Notes under the pieces: generated by a model
What the model saw: the letters and a program-made list of their open reading frames with translations, nothing else
Databases searched by the model: none
Told to the model about the DNA's origin: nothing
Source: Bradyrhizobium ottawaense
GTDB taxonomy: Bacteria; Pseudomonadota; Alphaproteobacteria; Rhizobiales; Xanthobacteraceae
Length of the DNA stretch: 64,000 bases
Reading direction: 5' to 3'
NCBI RefSeq assembly: GCF_002278135.3
Contig: NZ_CP029425.2
Location: 1,340,001-1,404,000, forward strand
Position numbers and translations under genes: made by a program
Shown: positions 32,736 to 40,675 of the stretch, in pieces
How positions within the stretch are numbered: the first letter of the stretch is position 1
Layout: every line of letters starts with the position of its first letter

Positions 32736-33881
32736 ATGATCTCAGGCGAATCCTTCTATGGCGGCATTCCCGTCTTCCGCGGCTTCACCAGCCTGATGGA
32801 TCCTGCGCTCTATGCGCCGCTGCCGGACGATTGGAGCATCGGCGTTGCCGATATCGTCGATTCCACCAAGGCGATCGCGGCGCAGCGCTACAAGGCGGTG
32901 AACATGGCCGGCGCCGCCGTGATCGCGGCGGTGACGAACGCATTGGGAGGACGCGAATTCCCCTTCGTGTTCGGCGGCGACGGCGCCAGCTTTGCGGTTG
33001 CGCCAGGCGATCTCGAATCTGCCCGAGAGGCGCTGGCGGCAACCGCGACCTGGGTGCGGGAGGATCTCGATCTGACGATGAGGGTCGCGCTGGTGCCGGT
33101 CGGCGCCATCCGCGCGCAGGGCCTCGACGTGCGCGTCGCGCGGTTCGGTCCGTCGGCCAACCTGTCCTACGCGATGTTCTCGGGCGGCGGGCTCGCCTTC
33201 GCCGATGCCGCAATGAAGCGCGGGGAGTTTGCCGTCCCGGCCGCGCCGGCGGGCACGCAGCCCGATCTCTCGGGCCTGTCCTGCCGCTTCGAGGTGATAC
33301 CGGCCTCACGTGGGCTGATCCTCTCGGTTCTGGTGATGCCGGCGCGCGGCGCCGATCCGCACGCCTTCCGCAAGGTGATCGAGGACATCATCCACCTCGT
33401 CGAGCGCAGCCCCGACGGCGCCCGTCCGGTGCCGCCGCAGGGGCCGCCGCTGAAATGGCCGCCACAGGGGCTGGAATACGAAGCCCGTACCAGGCGCGGT
33501 GGTCCGCTGCTCGCGCGCCGCGCCACCGTGCTGGCCTATACGCTGTTCGTCTATCTGATCATGCGCTTCGACCTCAACGTCGGCGGCTTCGTGCCAAACG
33601 TCTACAGGCGTCAGGTGGTCGAGAACTCGGACTTCAGGAAATTTGACGACGGCCTGCGCATGATCCTCGATTGCACGCCGCAGCTCGAGCGCGCGCTGAG
33701 CGACCGACTGGCGATCGCGGCCCGTGACGGCATCGTACGCTACGGCCTCTACCAGCAGGATGCCGCCATGATGACCTGCTTCACGCCGTCGGCGCTACGC
33801 AGCGATCACGTGCACTTCATTGATGGCGCGCGAGGCGGCTACGCCTCGGCGGCGACGGCGCTGAAGGCGATGATGGCGTAG
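32736..33881 (+). CDS. DUF3095 protein with nucleotidyl-cyclase-like metal sites
   Basis: 381 residues from ATG 32736. The N-terminal third has IGVADIVDSTKAIAAQRYKAVN (Asp39) and FPFVFGGDGASFAV (Asp82). The two Asp are 43 residues apart, close to the spacing of the two metal-binding Asp in class III adenylate/guanylate cyclases, and ADIVDST resembles the class III FxDIxGST strand. I cannot place the transition-state Asn/Arg pair, so cyclase activity is not claimed. The C-terminal half (VGGFVPNVYRRQVVENSDFRKFDDGLRMIL) is specific to the family. No signal peptide. Confidence 0.82.
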   Translation: MISGESFYGGIPVFRGFTSLMDPALYAPLPDDWSIGVADIVDSTKAIAAQRYKAVNMAGAAVIAAVTNALGGREFPFVFGGDGASFAVAPGDLESAREALAATATWVREDLDLTMRVALVPVGAIRAQGLDVRVARFGPSANLSYAMFSGGGLAFADAAMKRGEFAVPAAPAGTQPDLSGLSCRFEVIPASRGLILSVLVMPARGADPHAFRKVIEDIIHLVERSPDGARPVPPQGPPLKWPPQGLEYEARTRRGGPLLARRATVLAYTLFVYLIMRFDLNVGGFVPNVYRRQVVENSDFRKFDDGLRMILDCTPQLERALSDRLAIAARDGIVRYGLYQQDAAMMTCFTPSALRSDHVHFIDGARGGYASAATALKAMMA

Positions 33882-33890
33882 GACGATCTC

Positions 33891-34022
33891 GTGCCCCGGA
33901 CGCAGCGCAGCACGCAGTGATGCGCTGCTGAGCCGGGGCCCATGTCTCGATCGTACCGTGCTGCTTTCTGGGTCCCGGCTCTGCGAAGCAGCGTTGCACG
34001 CTGCATCGCGTCCGGGACACGA
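33891..34022. repeat. Intergenic palindrome, family D (copy 3)
   Basis: GTGCCCCGGACGCAGCGCAG ... GCATCGCGTCCGGGACACGA with GAGCCGGGGCCCAT / GGGTCCCGGCTC inside. It lies between the convergent DUF3095 and DUF2147 stops. Confidence 0.86.
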
Positions 34023-34030
34023 GAGCGGGG

Positions 34031-34465
34031 TTACCGTCCCGCCCGCGTCCAGGTCTCTCCGCCGCAGAGCGCGCCGACGCAGCCTTCGACCCGCAGCGAA
34101 TCCGCTCCCGTCACGGAGATGCTGCTGGCATAAGTGCTGCCGTCGTCGGCGTTGTAGATCTGGCCGGACCATTTGTTCGGACCGGACGGCTGCATGCCGC
34201 TGAACAATGGCAAGCCGATCATCGGGCGCCTGGCGAGCTCGCGATTGGGGTTCTTGCTGTCGGTGGCGGGTTGGCCGGTCGCGGTGTCGTAGGGCTCGCG
34301 CAGCCAGGCGACGACGCCGCAGATGCCGCCGCTGCACTTGCTGATCTTGACGCGCGCATCGCCCGCCTGGGTGAGCCATGTCCCATCGGCGCTCTGCGCA
34401 TGTGCGGCCGTCGCGCCGAGCAGCGCAGCGAGGAGGACGATGAGAGCAGCGAATCTGGAAGTCAT
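34031..34465 (-). CDS. DUF2147 exported protein
   Basis: 144 residues from ATG 34465. Signal peptide MTSRFAALIVLLAALLGATAAHAQ. The mature part opens DGTWLTQAGDARVKISKCSGGICGVVAWL, the DUF2147 signature with the paired Cys, and continues PNKWSGQIYNADDGSTYASSISV, with two further Cys near the C-terminus. A beta-rich periplasmic or surface protein of unknown role. Single gene; the upstream gap contains a 13-bp tandem repeat. Confidence 0.85.
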   Translation of the reverse strand: MTSRFAALIVLLAALLGATAAHAQSADGTWLTQAGDARVKISKCSGGICGVVAWLREPYDTATGQPATDSKNPNRELARRPMIGLPLFSGMQPSGPNKWSGQIYNADDGSTYASSISVTGADSLRVEGCVGALCGGETWTRAGR

Positions 34466-34542
34466 GGAAGAGGCCCCGAAAATGGAGCGCCTCCATAGCA
34501 GCCCGGCGGGATAGTGCAACGCAGGCTGGAATCACATTCCTG

Positions 34543-34568
34543 CGTTCATTGCCTTCGTTCATTGTCCT
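34543..34568. repeat. 13-bp tandem repeat, two units
   Basis: CGTTCATTG at 34543 and again at 34556, in units of 13 bp. It lies between the DUF2147 and MATE genes, just past the MATE stop. Confidence 0.5.
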
Positions 34569-34572
34569 GCGA

Positions 34573-35964
34573 TCATTTGTCCCAGCGCGCGAAGGCGACC
34601 GCGGCCGCAGTCGACAGGCCGAACACCGCCATGGCACCGCCGACCAGCGCGAACAAGGTCCAGGCCGGCGCCTGCGTCATCATGAGGCCGACGCCGCCGA
34701 TCGCGACGATCAACAGCCGCGCGGTGGAGGCGAGCACAGGGCCGCCGACGCGCGTCGCGCCTTGCGAGGAGAAGTAGAGCGACACGCCGATGCCGAAAAA
34801 CACGAAGGTCGGGCCGGCCCAGTGGAAATAGCTGTGCGCGGCGGCGGTGACGCCGGAATCGCGCGTGAAGAGTGCGACCCACAGCGATGGAGCGAGCGCG
34901 ACAGCGAGGCCGATCAGGCCGACCGTCAATCCGGAAGCTGCAGCGGCGGTCCAGGCCACACGCCGGGCGCGCTTCACCTGTCCGGCGCCCATCGCCATGC
35001 CGACCATCGGCACCGAGGCGATGCCGAAGGCAAACGTGATCGGGATCAACAAGAATTCCAGCCGCGAGCCGATGCCGTAGCCGGCCAGCATCTCGGTGCC
35101 GAACGTGGCCAGGATCTTCGTGAAGATCAAAATGGTGAGCACGGTCTGGAGCGGCGACAGGCAGGCCACCGCACCAACCTTGAGGATGTCCAGGAACATC
35201 GCGCGCTCGAAATGAAACGCGCGAATATTCAGCGGCAGCCGGCTGCGGCCGGACGCGAGATACCAGAGGAAGAAGATCGCGGCGCAGGTGAACGCGATCA
35301 ATTGGCCGCTGGCGACGCCCGGCATGCCGAAGGGCTTCACGCCGAACAGGCCGAGCCCCAACGTGCCGCCGAGCGCGATCTGCAACACGCTCGCCCCGAT
35401 CAGCGTCATCGACGGCAGGCGCATGTCGCCGGTGCCGCGGATCACCGAGGCCAGCGTGTTGACGAGCCAGATCGCGACCGCGCCGGAGAACAGCACCTGC
35501 GAATAGCCGCTGGCCTCCTCGAGCACGCGATCGCGCCCGCCGAGCAGCGTGAAGAAGGAACGGCCGAAGACGAGCATCATCACCGTGAAGAACAGCCCGC
35601 CGCAGAGGCCGATGATGGCGGCATGCAGCGCCAGCGTCGCGGCGCGGTCACGATCCCCGGCGCCGAGCGCGCGGCTGATCGCGGACGAAACGCCGCCGCC
35701 CATCGCGCCCGCGCTCATCATCTGCGTCAGCATCGCGAACGGAAACACCAGCGCGATCGCGGCGAGCGGAATGGTGCCGAGCCGGCCGATATAGGAGGTC
35801 TCGGCGATCGCAACCAAAGTGCTGCCGACCATCGCGATCATGTTGGGGATCGCGAGCCGCAGCAGCGTCGGCAGGATCGGGGCCGTCAGCAGGCTGGCGA
35901 TGGGAGAGGCGACCGGCGCAAGCGGCGGGACGGCGTCTGCAGGGGCGTCGATCGTCATGTTCAC
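34573..35964 (-). CDS. MATE family multidrug/Na+ antiporter
   Basis: 463 residues with about 12 predicted membrane helices. The N-terminal SLLTAPILPTLLRLAIPNMIAMVGSTLVAIAETSYIGRLG and the repeat half (VAWTAAAASGLTVGLIGLAVALAPSLWVALF) are typical of MATE exporters, which expel cationic drugs or metabolites using Na+ or H+ gradients. A TATAAT-like -10 sits in the upstream gap at about 35990-36000 on this strand, without a clear -35. No regulator is adjacent. Substrate unknown. Confidence 0.92.
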   Translation of the reverse strand: MNMTIDAPADAVPPLAPVASPIASLLTAPILPTLLRLAIPNMIAMVGSTLVAIAETSYIGRLGTIPLAAIALVFPFAMLTQMMSAGAMGGGVSSAISRALGAGDRDRAATLALHAAIIGLCGGLFFTVMMLVFGRSFFTLLGGRDRVLEEASGYSQVLFSGAVAIWLVNTLASVIRGTGDMRLPSMTLIGASVLQIALGGTLGLGLFGVKPFGMPGVASGQLIAFTCAAIFFLWYLASGRSRLPLNIRAFHFERAMFLDILKVGAVACLSPLQTVLTILIFTKILATFGTEMLAGYGIGSRLEFLLIPITFAFGIASVPMVGMAMGAGQVKRARRVAWTAAAASGLTVGLIGLAVALAPSLWVALFTRDSGVTAAAHSYFHWAGPTFVFFGIGVSLYFSSQGATRVGGPVLASTARLLIVAIGGVGLMMTQAPAWTLFALVGGAMAVFGLSTAAAVAFARWDK

Positions 35965-36040
35965 CGGGCGGAATTTAGATGATGATCGACATATTATAGG
36001 ATGGCCGAGCCCCTGCGGCAGCCCTCACGCCACGCAGGGG

Positions 36041-36568
36041 TCACCACGGCAGGCCGCATAGGTCGATGGTGCCCAGCGTCGGCGCGCGGACGATGTTGAA
36101 GACGTAGGGCGCCATCTCGGTGAAGCGGATCCGCCCCTCCGGCTGTTCGCAATAGACCTCGCCCTTGAAGGGCAGCCAGCTCCGGGTCTCGTAGAACGAA
36201 AAATTGTGTGGCTCGCAAAACAGCAGCGCGAACCGGACCGCTTCGTTAGCCCTGATGGTGTGCACGGCCGCGTCGATCGCCACGGTCGCGTAGCCGCGAC
36301 CGCGCCGGTCCTCGCGGGTGCAGACCCCGCCGATTCCGCCGATATGGACCTTCTGTCCGTTCCAGATGACGGTGCGGAAGTAGATCCCGACATGGCAGAC
36401 GAGGCCATCCTCGGGCGTCTCGATCAGCACGCGCAGGTCCGCATTGGCCCATTTGATGTGAGCCCAGGGCTTGTCCGCGACCAAGTGCGGTCCCCAGACC
36501 GCCTGATGCAGCGGCTCCGCGATCGGCCAGGAGGCGTCGCCGTTCAAAATGTCGATCTCGATGCTCAT
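36041..36568 (-). CDS. GNAT family N-acetyltransferase
   Basis: 175 residues. The acetyl-CoA pyrophosphate loop is in IGGIGGVCTREDRRGRGYATVAI (R-x-x-G-R-G), followed by FALLFCEPHNFSFYETRSWLPF. The length fits a single GNAT domain. It is not the nodulation acyltransferase NodA: it has a standard GNAT core and no nod context. Acceptor unknown. It is divergent from sodB, and the 241-bp gap contains the EcfG promoter for sodB. Confidence 0.85.
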   Translation of the reverse strand: MSIEIDILNGDASWPIAEPLHQAVWGPHLVADKPWAHIKWANADLRVLIETPEDGLVCHVGIYFRTVIWNGQKVHIGGIGGVCTREDRRGRGYATVAIDAAVHTIRANEAVRFALLFCEPHNFSFYETRSWLPFKGEVYCEQPEGRIRFTEMAPYVFNIVRAPTLGTIDLCGLPW

Positions 36569-36750
36569 GGCTTTGTCTCTCGCAACACGCTGCGCGGTCC
36601 ATTCGTTCTGTCATAACCGGTTCAAAGGCAATGATATTTTGCGGCGGACGGCCGCCCCGGATTGGATGTCCCTCGGTGCGGCGAAGTTGTGCAATCCGGC
36701 CAAGCCGTGGCATCGCGCCTTTTCGCAAATTGGCGGTATTTAACGGCGGT

Positions 36751-36775
36751 GGAACCTTCTATAAGAGTCCCCGTT
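36751..36775 (+). promoter_or_regulatory. EcfG-dependent promoter of sodB
   Basis: GGAAC (36751-36755), 16 bp, CGTT (36772-36775), a perfect match to the EcfG consensus, 34 bp before the sodB ATG. It places superoxide defence under the PhyR-NepR-EcfG system encoded at 21347-23151. Confidence 0.82.
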
Positions 36776-36809
36776 AAGCCAGTTCCCCATCAGTCGCGGA
36801 CAACATCCC

Positions 36810-37406
36810 ATGACCTTTACGCTGCCCCCACTCCCTTACGCCTATGACGCCCTCGGCCAGTTCATGTCGAAGGAGACGCTGGAATTCCACCACGACAAGC
36901 ATCATCAGGCCTACGTCACCAACGGCAACAACGCGCTCAAGGGGACCGAATGGGAAGGCAAGTCCCTTGAAGAGATCGTCAAGGGCTCGTTCGGCAAGAA
37001 CCCCGCGGTGTTCAACAATGCCGGCCAGCACTACAACCACATCCACTTCTGGAGCTGGATGAAGCCCAATGGCGGCGGCACCAAGCTGCCGGGCAAGATC
37101 GAGAAGAAGATCAACGAGGACCTCGGCGGCTTCGAGAAGTTCAAGACCGACTTCCAGGCGGCCGGCGTCGGCCAGTTCGGCTCCGGCTGGTGCTGGCTCC
37201 AGGTCAAGAACGGCAAGCTCGAGATCTCCAAGACCCCGAACGGCGAGAATCCGCTGGTGCATGGCGCCACCCCGATCCTCGGCTGCGACGTCTGGGAGCA
37301 CTCCTACTACATCGACTACCGCAATCGCCGCCCCGATTATCTCAAAGCGTTCGTCGAGAACCTCGTGAACTGGGAATACGTCGAGTCCCTGTTCGAGAAG
37401 GCCTGA
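36810..37406 (+). CDS. sodB: Superoxide dismutase, Fe type
   Basis: 198 residues. Metal ligands are His27 (EFHHDKHHQAYV), His77 (NNAGQHYNHIHFW), and the Asp/His of ILGCDVWEHSYYIDY. The active-site Gln is supplied from NNAGQ, as in iron enzymes, rather than the Mn position. No signal peptide, so cytosolic. It dismutates superoxide to hydrogen peroxide and oxygen. It is expressed from an EcfG-type promoter and followed by a palindrome and a good terminator, so it is probably monocistronic. Confidence 0.96.
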   Translation: MTFTLPPLPYAYDALGQFMSKETLEFHHDKHHQAYVTNGNNALKGTEWEGKSLEEIVKGSFGKNPAVFNNAGQHYNHIHFWSWMKPNGGGTKLPGKIEKKINEDLGGFEKFKTDFQAAGVGQFGSGWCWLQVKNGKLEISKTPNGENPLVHGATPILGCDVWEHSYYIDYRNRRPDYLKAFVENLVNWEYVESLFEKA

Positions 37407-37416
37407 GTTTTACTCC

Positions 37417-37492
37417 GTCATCCCGGGGCGATGCACAGCATCGAACCCGGGATCTCGAGATTCCGGGTTCGGCTTCGCTGCCCCGGGACGAC
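37417..37492. repeat. Intergenic palindrome, family C-like (copy 3)
   Basis: GTCATCCCGGGGCGATGCAC ... GCTGCCCCGGGACGAC with GAACCCGGGATCTCGAGATTCC at the centre. It mixes the left arm of family B with the right arm of family C. Confidence 0.8.
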
Positions 37493-37496
37493 AAGG

Positions 37497-37523
37497 GGCG
37501 GTCGCTCGCGCGGCCGCCTTTTT
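37497..37523 (+). terminator. Intrinsic terminator after sodB
   Basis: GGCGGTCG, loop CTCGCG, CGGCCGCC (one G-U pair), then TTTTT. It lies just past the palindrome and closes the sodB unit. Confidence 0.78.
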
Positions 37524-37637
37524 GCTGTGCGGAATTGCCCTGCGTGGCGCGCGCACGGGTCTGTCATCCTACTGTTTGCATCGTGTGGAGGCCGCCCTTA
37601 ATCAGGACGGGCATCACCCTCGAGCCAACCGAGCCCG

Positions 37638-38249
37638 TTGTCAGAACCTTCCCCGAAAGACCCGGCGCCTGCCGAGGACGTCGAGTCCGAGCCGCGGCCG
37701 GGGCGAGTGCGCAAGCCGATCGGCTGGTCGACGATCATCATCGCCGCGCTGGTCGCGGTGAGCGCGGCGCTGGTCTTGCGGCGTGATGGCACCGACGGCG
37801 TTCTCGATATTCTCACCCACGATCTCTCGCTGTTCTCAGGCATCCTGCCGCGCGTGCTCGCCGGCTGCCTGCTCGGGGCCTTCATCTCGGAGATCCTGCC
37901 GCATGAAAAGGTCTCGCGCTCGCTCGGGCCGAAATCCGGCCTGACGGGCCTTCTGATCGGCACCGCCTTCGGCGCGATCCTGCCCGGCGGTCCCTTCACC
38001 GCCTATCCCGTGGCGAGTGCGCTGCTCGCGGTCGGCGCCGATTTCGGCGCAACCATCGCCATGGTCGTGAGCTGGACCCTGATCGGCTATGGCCGGGCAG
38101 TGGCCTGGGAAATCCCGATCATGGGCACCGACTTCACGCTGTGGCGGATTCTGATCTCGCTGCCGCTGCCGGTGCTCGCAGGGGCCCTGGGCCGCTTCGT
38201 CTATGTCCGGCTCTATCGGAAGCGCGAAAGCGACGAGGACCCGGCATGA
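37638..38249 (+). CDS. Half-permease 1 (DUF318/ArsP-like)
   Basis: 203 residues from TTG 37638; the start is uncertain because no good RBS is seen and a GTG at 37707 is possible. After a Pro/Glu-rich cytoplasmic tail come about five hydrophobic segments. The motif GAILPGGPFTAYP matches the PGGP motif of DUF318-type permeases (ArsP/YraQ group). The next gene, overlapping by 4 nt (ATGA), carries the second PGGP motif, so the two probably pair into one transporter. The substrate is unknown. It lies upstream of, and separate from, the Zur-controlled operon. Confidence 0.72.
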   Translation: MSEPSPKDPAPAEDVESEPRPGRVRKPIGWSTIIIAALVAVSAALVLRRDGTDGVLDILTHDLSLFSGILPRVLAGCLLGAFISEILPHEKVSRSLGPKSGLTGLLIGTAFGAILPGGPFTAYPVASALLAVGADFGATIAMVVSWTLIGYGRAVAWEIPIMGTDFTLWRILISLPLPVLAGALGRFVYVRLYRKRESDEDPA

Positions 38250-38746
38250 GCGCCGCGCTTTTCATCGACATCCTGTTGTGGGGCTCGGTGTTCGGCGTCG
38301 GCCTGATCGCGTTTCGCCGCGGCCCTCCGGTGTTCAAGGCCTCGCTGCGCGAAGGCTCGATGGACTTCATCAACATCGTGCCGCGGATCGCGCTCGGGGT
38401 GATCGGCTCCGGCTACATCGCCGCCATCATCCCGCAGGAGGTGATCACCGGCTGGCTCGGCCCGGACAGCGGCTGGCTCGGAGTTGCGACCGCCGTGGTC
38501 GCCGGCGCCGCCACCCCCGGCGGCCCCGTGATCGGCTTCTCCATCGGCACGGTGGCGCTGAAGTCGGGCGGCGGTGTGCCGCAGGTGGTGGCCTATGTTG
38601 TCGCCTGGGCCCTGTTTGCCTTCCAGCGGGTGATCTTGTGGGAAATTCCCTTCATGCCCGCCCGCTTCGTCTGGTTCCGCTGTGCCGTGTCGGTGCCATT
38701 TCCATTCGTGGCAGCGGCCATTGCGATGGTGATCGGCAAGCCCTGA
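38246..38746 (+). CDS. Half-permease 2 (DUF318/ArsP-like)
   Basis: 166 residues from ATG 38246, overlapping the previous stop. Hydrophobic throughout, with MDFINIVPRIALGVIGSGYIAAIIPQEVI and the motif GAATPGGPVIGFSIG, the counterpart of PGGP in half-permease 1. In related families both motifs lie in one polypeptide; here they are encoded separately. The Zur box and His-rich gene follow 26 bp after the stop, but the promoter for those genes lies between. Confidence 0.75.
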   Translation: MSAALFIDILLWGSVFGVGLIAFRRGPPVFKASLREGSMDFINIVPRIALGVIGSGYIAAIIPQEVITGWLGPDSGWLGVATAVVAGAATPGGPVIGFSIGTVALKSGGGVPQVVAYVVAWALFAFQRVILWEIPFMPARFVWFRCAVSVPFPFVAAAIAMVIGKP

Positions 38747-38771
38747 CACCCCGGTCGTGGACAGGGGTAAT

Positions 38772-38784
38772 GTTATAATATAAC
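38772..38784. promoter_or_regulatory. Zur box
   Basis: GTTATAATATAAC, a perfect 13-bp palindrome around a central A, matches the alphaproteobacterial Zur operator (TGTTATANTATAACA type). It lies 8 bp before the His-rich gene start and overlaps a TATAAT-like -10. It would repress the zinc operon when zinc is plentiful. Confidence 0.82.
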
Positions 38785-38792
38785 GTCTCTGC

Positions 38793-39041
38793 ATGGTTCC
38801 CGCCACGTCCCACGCCCATCATCACGATCATGCTCACGGTCATTCCCATGACCATTCGCCTGCTCATGGCCATTCGCACGGGCACGACCACACCCACGCC
38901 CATGTCCACGACGCGGCCTCGCCGCATCCGGCCCAGGCCGCGCCCTGGTCGATCCTGCGCATGACCATGGCCGCGCGCCTCGGGGCCGCGCTCGCCGTCT
39001 GTGCCGTGCTCTGGGGCGTGGTCTTCCTGGCGATGAGGTGA
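38793..39041 (+). CDS. Histidine-rich membrane-anchored peptide
   Basis: 82 residues. The first 45 contain 18 His in alternating His-x and His-x-His patterns with Asp, Gly and Ser (HSHDHSPAHGHSHGHDHTH), an obvious zinc-binding tract. Residues about 58-80 form one membrane helix. It has no cleavable signal peptide; whether the His tract faces the cytosol or periplasm cannot be told. First gene after the Zur box, overlapping the ABC ATPase gene by 4 nt. A probable zinc buffer or acceptor for the transporter. Confidence 0.78.
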   Translation: MVPATSHAHHHDHAHGHSHDHSPAHGHSHGHDHTHAHVHDAASPHPAQAAPWSILRMTMAARLGAALAVCAVLWGVVFLAMR

Positions 39042-39799
39042 TGATGGCGGCGCTGCACTTTCACAACGTGACGCTCGGCTATGACCGGCATCCCGCGGTG
39101 CACCATCTCAACGGCGAGGTCGCGCGTGGCGCGCTGGTCGCCGTGATCGGCCCGAATGGCGCGGGCAAGTCGACCCTGCTGCGTGGCATCGTCGGCATCC
39201 TCCGGCCGCTCGACGGCAGCATCCATCTCGGCGGGCTCGACTCTCGCGATATCGCCTATCTGCCGCAGAGCGCGGAGATCGACCGCAGCTTCCCGATCTC
39301 GGTGTTCGACTTCGTCGGCACCGGGCTGTGGCGCAACGCCGGCCTGTTCGGCGGGATCGGCAAGGCCGCGCGCGGGAAGATCTTGCGCGCGATCGCCTCC
39401 GTCGGCCTCAACGGTTTCGAGAACCGTCCGATCGGCACGCTCTCGGGCGGCCAGATGCAGCGCGTGCTGTTTGCGCGCGTGCTGCTGCAGGACGCTTCGC
39501 TCATCGTGCTCGACGAGCCCTTCAACGCCATCGACAGCAAGACCACCGCCGACCTGCTCGCGCTGGTCAAGCACTGGCACGGCGAGGGCCGCACCGTGCT
39601 CGCCGCGCTGCACGACATGGAGATGGTGCGCAACCATTTCAGCGAGACGCTGGTGCTGGCGCGCGGCCCCGTGGCGTGGGGACCGACGGCGGAGGTGCTG
39701 ACGCCGGAAAACCTGCTGGTGGCGATGCGGATGTGTGAGGCCTTTGACGACACCGCCGCGGCCTGCGCGGCCGATGACATCAACTCGCGGGCGGCGTGA
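39038..39799 (+). CDS. Zinc ABC transporter ATP-binding protein (ZnuC/AztA-like)
   Basis: 253 residues from GTG 39038 (ATG codons follow at once). Walker A is GPNGAGKSTLL, the signature LSGGQMQRVLFARVLL, Walker B LIVLDEPFNA, and the H-loop AALHDMEM. It belongs to the metal-type (cluster A-I) importer class by context with its permease and binding protein. It powers uptake from the periplasm at the inner membrane. The operon is under Zur control. Confidence 0.9.
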   Translation: MMMAALHFHNVTLGYDRHPAVHHLNGEVARGALVAVIGPNGAGKSTLLRGIVGILRPLDGSIHLGGLDSRDIAYLPQSAEIDRSFPISVFDFVGTGLWRNAGLFGGIGKAARGKILRAIASVGLNGFENRPIGTLSGGQMQRVLFARVLLQDASLIVLDEPFNAIDSKTTADLLALVKHWHGEGRTVLAALHDMEMVRNHFSETLVLARGPVAWGPTAEVLTPENLLVAMRMCEAFDDTAAACAADDINSRAA

Positions 39800-39805
39800 T
39801 CACCG

Positions 39806-40675
39806 ATGCTCTATGACGCGCTGATCGGTCCCTTCACCGAATTCGAGTTCATGCGGCGGGCGCTGGCCGCCGTGATCGCATTGTCGCTGGCCGGCGCGCC
39901 GATCGGCGTCTTCCTGATGCTGCGGCGGATGAGCCTCGTCGGCGATGCGATGGCGCATGCGATTCTTCCCGGCGCGGCGGTGGGCTTCCTCCTCTCCGGC
40001 CTCAATTTGTTCGCGATGACGGCGGGCGGACTCATCGCCGGCTTTGCCGTCGCCATCCTCGCCGGAGTCGTCGCGCGCTCGACCGGGCTGAAAGAGGACG
40101 CCTCGCTCGCGACCTTCTACCTGGCCTCGCTTGCGCTCGGCGTCACCATCGTCTCGATCAAGGGCACCAATATCGACCTGCTCCATGTCCTGTTCGGCAA
40201 CATCCTCGCGATGGACGACCAGACCCTGCTGGTGGTCGCCTTCAACGCCACGGTGACGCTGCTCGTGCTCGCGGTGATCTACCGGCCGCTGGTGATCGAG
40301 AGCGTCGATCCCTTGTTCTTGCGGACAGTCAGTCGCGCCGGCGGTCCCGCGCATCTCGCCTTCCTTGCGCTGGTCGTGATCAACCTCGTCAACGGCTTTC
40401 AGGCGCTCGGCACGTTGCTGGCGGTCGGCCTGATGATCCTGCCGGCTGGCATCGCGCGGTTCTGGTCACGCGACCTCACCGTCATGATCTGCATCGCCGT
40501 GATCGCCGCCGCGGCTTCCGGCTATGCCGGCCTCGTGCTGTCGTTCCAGACCCGCGTGCCGTCGGGCCCTGCGGTCATTCTCGTGGCGACGGTGCTCTAC
40601 ATCGTCTCCGTGCTGTTCGGCCGCGTCGGCGGCATCGTCCGGCAGCTGTTTCCCGGCCGGCATCTGGAAGCGTGA
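39806..40675 (+). CDS. Zinc ABC transporter permease (ZnuB/AztB-like)
   Basis: 289 residues with about eight or nine membrane helices. The N-terminal FMRRALAAVIALSLAGAPIGVFLMLRRMSLVGDAMAHAILPGAAVGFLLSG is the standard opening of the ABC-3 metal permease family. Six bp separate it from the ATPase gene, and it overlaps the binding-protein gene by 4 nt. It forms the channel part of the importer. Confidence 0.92.
   Translation: MLYDALIGPFTEFEFMRRALAAVIALSLAGAPIGVFLMLRRMSLVGDAMAHAILPGAAVGFLLSGLNLFAMTAGGLIAGFAVAILAGVVARSTGLKEDASLATFYLASLALGVTIVSIKGTNIDLLHVLFGNILAMDDQTLLVVAFNATVTLLVLAVIYRPLVIESVDPLFLRTVSRAGGPAHLAFLALVVINLVNGFQALGTLLAVGLMILPAGIARFWSRDLTVMICIAVIAAAASGYAGLVLSFQTRVPSGPAVILVATVLYIVSVLFGRVGGIVRQLFPGRHLEA

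Noticed and set aside
36041..36568. NodA-like acyltransferase
   Set aside because: The motif is a standard GNAT acetyl-CoA loop, and no nodulation genes or nod box are nearby.
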